A DNA stretch of 64,000 nucleotides from Nanobdellota archaeon. GTDB taxonomy: Archaea; Nanobdellota; Nanobdellia; Pacearchaeales; GW2011-AR1. Positions within the stretch are counted from its first letter, which is position 1; every line of letters starts with the position of its first letter. Below, one piece after another: positions 61,784 through 64,000 of this stretch. The DNA lies in assembly GCA_030648155.1 (NCBI GenBank), contig JAUSIK010000008.1:200495-264494 (forward strand), in the 5' to 3' direction. The notes under the pieces are model-generated. The model ran no database searches. It was not told where the DNA came from and saw only the letters and a list, made by a program, of their open reading frames with translations. A program made the position numbers and the translations under genes.

Positions 61784-62566
61784 ATGAAAAAGAGAAAAAT
61801 TAAACATTCAATAAAGAAAAAAGTTAAAAATCATAAAAAGAAATTCAAAACTATACGAAAAAAAGAAATTAGAATTCCAATCGGGATCCCAAATTTTGAC
61901 AATTTAATTGAAGGAGGATTTGAAAAGAATTCAATAAATACAATTGTAGGAGGAGCAGGAAGCGGAAAGTCAATATTTTCAACTCAATTTTTAATTGAAG
62001 GATTAAAGAATGGCGAAAAATGTCTTTATGTTACATTTGAAGAAAAAAAATCCAGGTTCTATCATAACATGAAAGATTTTGGATGGGATCTTGCAGAATT
62101 TGAAAAAAAAGGCCTTTTTATCTTCTTGGAATATACTCCTGCAAAAGTTAAAACTATGCTTGAAGAAGGAGGGGGAGAAATTGAAAATATAGTAATCTCT
62201 AATAAGGTGTCGCGTATAGTTATCGACAGCATAACCTCTTTCGCATTGCTATTCGAAGATGAGTTAGCAAAAAGAGAAGCTGCGCTTTCTTTATTCAACA
62301 TGATAAGAGAATGGAGCTGTACTTCAGTCCTCACCTTAGAAGAAGATCCTGGAGAAGATAAAAAAACAGCTTCAAAATCAATGGAGTTTGAATCAGATTC
62401 GATCATTCTTTTTTATTATGCAAGAAATAAGGCAAAAAGAAAAAGATATATAGAAATTTTAAAAATGAGAGGTACAAAGCACGCAAGAGAAATATATCAA
62501 TTTGACATTGGCAAAAAAGGCATTTCTATTCGTCAAGATCCGATACCGAGTTTTAAATCGGCATAA
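61784..62566 (+). CDS. KaiC/GvpD/FlaH-like RecA-fold ATPase
   Basis: 260 residues. A very basic N-terminus (about 30 residues of Lys, Arg, His) precedes the RecA/KaiC domain. Walker A: VGGAGSGKSIFS. Walker B region: VIDSITSFALLFEDE. A RAD55/KaiC motif (GIPNFDNLIEGG) begins the domain. FlaH-type proteins partner with the pilus or archaellum motor. The location next to TadC genes suggests this role, though other KaiC-like roles exist. Confidence 0.88.
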   Translation: MKKRKIKHSIKKKVKNHKKKFKTIRKKEIRIPIGIPNFDNLIEGGFEKNSINTIVGGAGSGKSIFSTQFLIEGLKNGEKCLYVTFEEKKSRFYHNMKDFGWDLAEFEKKGLFIFLEYTPAKVKTMLEEGGGEIENIVISNKVSRIVIDSITSFALLFEDELAKREAALSLFNMIREWSCTSVLTLEEDPGEDKKTASKSMEFESDSIILFYYARNKAKRKRYIEILKMRGTKHAREIYQFDIGKKGISIRQDPIPSFKSA

Positions 62567-62607
62567 AATCAAATTTATATAGCCCTCTTCATTCTAAAAT
62601 TAATACT

Positions 62608-63093
62608 ATGTTATCTAAAAAAAGAGGGCAGGCATGGGGATTTGATTTAATGATTGCTTCATTAATATTCACGGCAGGAATAATTGTATTCTATATTTAT
62701 TCCATCAATACTACCGAAGAAGCAGACTCAACTATAAACAAACTTACTTACGATGGAAGTATCTTGTCCAATATATTGCTTTTAGAAGGAAGCCCAAAAA
62801 ACTGGACTACTGCAAACGTAGTTTCTCCAGGTCTATTGACAAATAATAAAATAAACCAAACAAAAATAGATAACTTTTATAATTTAACAAGAGATAATTA
62901 TTCTGCTGTAAAAGCGCTCTTGAATACCCAGTATGACTTTTATATTTATTTTTCCAAGAATATTACTGCCAATGGCCAAGTTATCCCGGGAATGGGAAAA
63001 ATTCCATCATCCCCTAAAAATCTTATAAAAATAGAAAGGGTAGCAATATATAACGATCAGCCTCTAACAATGAATATTGAAATATGGGAATAA
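62608..63093 (+). CDS. Pilin-like membrane protein (161 aa)
   Basis: Starts with a short basic segment and KRGQAWGFDLMIASLIFTAG, a class III-like N-terminus with a Gln after Gly. One hydrophobic helix, then an extracytoplasmic domain with N-glycosylation sequons and a C-terminal conserved IYNDQPLTMNIEIWE. It may be a minor pilin. Co-directional with the next gene. Confidence 0.75.
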   Translation: MLSKKRGQAWGFDLMIASLIFTAGIIVFYIYSINTTEEADSTINKLTYDGSILSNILLLEGSPKNWTTANVVSPGLLTNNKINQTKIDNFYNLTRDNYSAVKALLNTQYDFYIYFSKNITANGQVIPGMGKIPSSPKNLIKIERVAIYNDQPLTMNIEIWE

Positions 63094-63095
63094 CG

Positions 63096-64000
63096 ATGAA
63101 AAAAAGAGGAGTATTCTTCAGCATAGATGCATTAATTGCAGTTGGAATTCTAGTATTGGTAATAATGATAGCATATCCAGTTTTAAAAGTAACAAAAAAT
63201 GAATCAGAAATTAACAAAGATGTTTTGATCTCATTATCTAATATTAAAGTAATAGAAGTCAATGATTCCTACATTCAAACACTAAGCCAAAATGGGGTAA
63301 TTAATGATAGCAATAAATCAGTTTTAGAGCAAATAGGTGAATTTTATGTAACTAATGTCTCTCTCGCAACATATCTGGCAAACGTAACACTAAGTGAAAT
63401 TAGAACGAACAAAAATATTGGATTATGGTTTGGAGATACTTTAATATTTTCCATTAATTCCACCCCTTATGAAGGAGCGACCTCAATTATTTCTGCCAGA
63501 GAATCCCTAAGTGGAATCTCTCAAGGAAATGTAACTAAAGGATATGTTTCTAAAGCATGGCTTAAAAAAATAGTGAATAAAAAAACAATCCTAATAATAA
63601 AAGGAGATTTAATGTGCGGCAAATGGAGTGATGCCCAATCATATTGTGGGCCGGCAAAAACCGATATTATATATGAAATAAATATCCCAGAAAATGCCAC
63701 TGTGCTTAATGCCTTCTGGTTAGTCGAGCCATCTTGGCAAGGAGAAGGACAATTTAAATTATGGATAAACAGTAATGAAATACATAGTGGAGCAGTTCAA
63801 TATTTCCAGGTATTTAACATAACGCAGTATTTACTTCCTGGGAAGAACGTAGCTATCTTAAATAGCACAACAGGAGGCGACGATGGCGCCTCGCATATAG
63901 TTGTAGAATACAATACTCCCGACCTCATAACTTTAGAAGACCAAAAAAAGTTCTATTTTAATAAAATGAAATCAAGTGCCATCTTATATCACGAAAAAGC
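63096..64000 (+). CDS. Pilus-locus surface protein, cut off by window end
   Basis: ATG at 63096, two bases after the previous stop. About 301 codons are visible, and the frame is still open at the edge. N-terminal FSIDALIAVGILVLVIMIAY is a class III-like hydrophobic helix after a short basic start. A large extracytoplasmic domain follows with a Cys pair (GDLMCGKWSDAQSYCGP) and many N-linked sequons. The layout suggests a minor pilin or pilus-tip protein. The C-terminus lies outside the window. Confidence 0.75.
   Translation, partial: MKKRGVFFSIDALIAVGILVLVIMIAYPVLKVTKNESEINKDVLISLSNIKVIEVNDSYIQTLSQNGVINDSNKSVLEQIGEFYVTNVSLATYLANVTLSEIRTNKNIGLWFGDTLIFSINSTPYEGATSIISARESLSGISQGNVTKGYVSKAWLKKIVNKKTILIIKGDLMCGKWSDAQSYCGPAKTDIIYEINIPENATVLNAFWLVEPSWQGEGQFKLWINSNEIHSGAVQYFQVFNITQYLLPGKNVAILNSTTGGDDGASHIVVEYNTPDLITLEDQKKFYFNKMKSSAILYHEK

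Noticed and set aside
1..64000. CRISPR array or cas genes
   Set aside because: No evenly spaced identical repeats and no cas-like protein were seen.

Overview
The window comes from an AT-rich archaeal chromosome. Its information-processing genes are of archaeal type: replication factor C small and large subunits, FEN-1, a family B DNA polymerase, Trm5, transcription factor S, Cdc48, type 2 methionine aminopeptidase, a HerA-like ATPase and a TadC-type pilus locus. One tRNA gene carries an intron just after the anticodon. Most genes begin at or very near the expected transcription start, about 25 bases below a TATA box, so leaderless transcripts seem common. Small proteins, many single-pass or polytopic membrane proteins, dockerin-like surface proteins and short enzyme versions suggest a DPANN lineage (Pacearchaeota/Woesearchaeota-like). 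That placement is inferred from gene content only.

Layout. 0-9.4 kb: secreted proteins (dockerin-like, thrombospondin type 3, Cys-rich repeats), both clamp-loader subunits, superoxide dismutase and a DsbA-like thioredoxin protein. 9.5-13 kb: HerA-like ATPase, Trm5 and small unknowns. 13-20 kb: a dense block of membrane proteins, including one with Ig-like repeats, a voltage-sensor-like protein and three polytopic proteins that look like diverged paralogs. 20-25.9 kb: a nucleotidyltransferase pair, FEN-1, DNA polymerase B and a kinase-fold protein. 26-27.4 kb: two toxin-antitoxin-like gene pairs around a broken small gene. 28-34 kb: a short nucleotide-sugar dehydrogenase, an m5C methyltransferase with a PUA partner, three secreted proteins and methionine aminopeptidase. 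34-43.2 kb: M32 carboxypeptidase, a leftover HsdM fragment, a patatin phospholipase, Cdc48 with one in-frame stop, regulators, two tRNAs, signal peptidase and TFS. 43.2-53.6 kb: an accessory region starting at an intron-bearing tRNA-Lys and rich in orphan genes; it also holds a TOPRIM protein, an AlkB-like oxygenase and a complete bacterial-type sigma-70 factor. 53.6-64 kb: topoisomerase I, an ADP-ribosyltransferase-like protein and a type IV pilus/secretion locus that runs off the window end.

The most notable observations are the sigma-70 factor in an otherwise archaeal transcription setting; a 48-base imperfect repeat of the tRNA-Lys 3' end that brackets 2.3 kb; a promoter-like block shared by three orphan genes; the TGA in the second P-loop of Cdc48; a dockerin-like module in a class III signal-peptide protein; and the paralogous membrane-protein block. 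TGA is a normal stop here (rfcL, several overlapping operon genes), so the Cdc48 TGA is not explained by recoding of the whole genome. Every assignment is from reading the sequence; no database search was possible.
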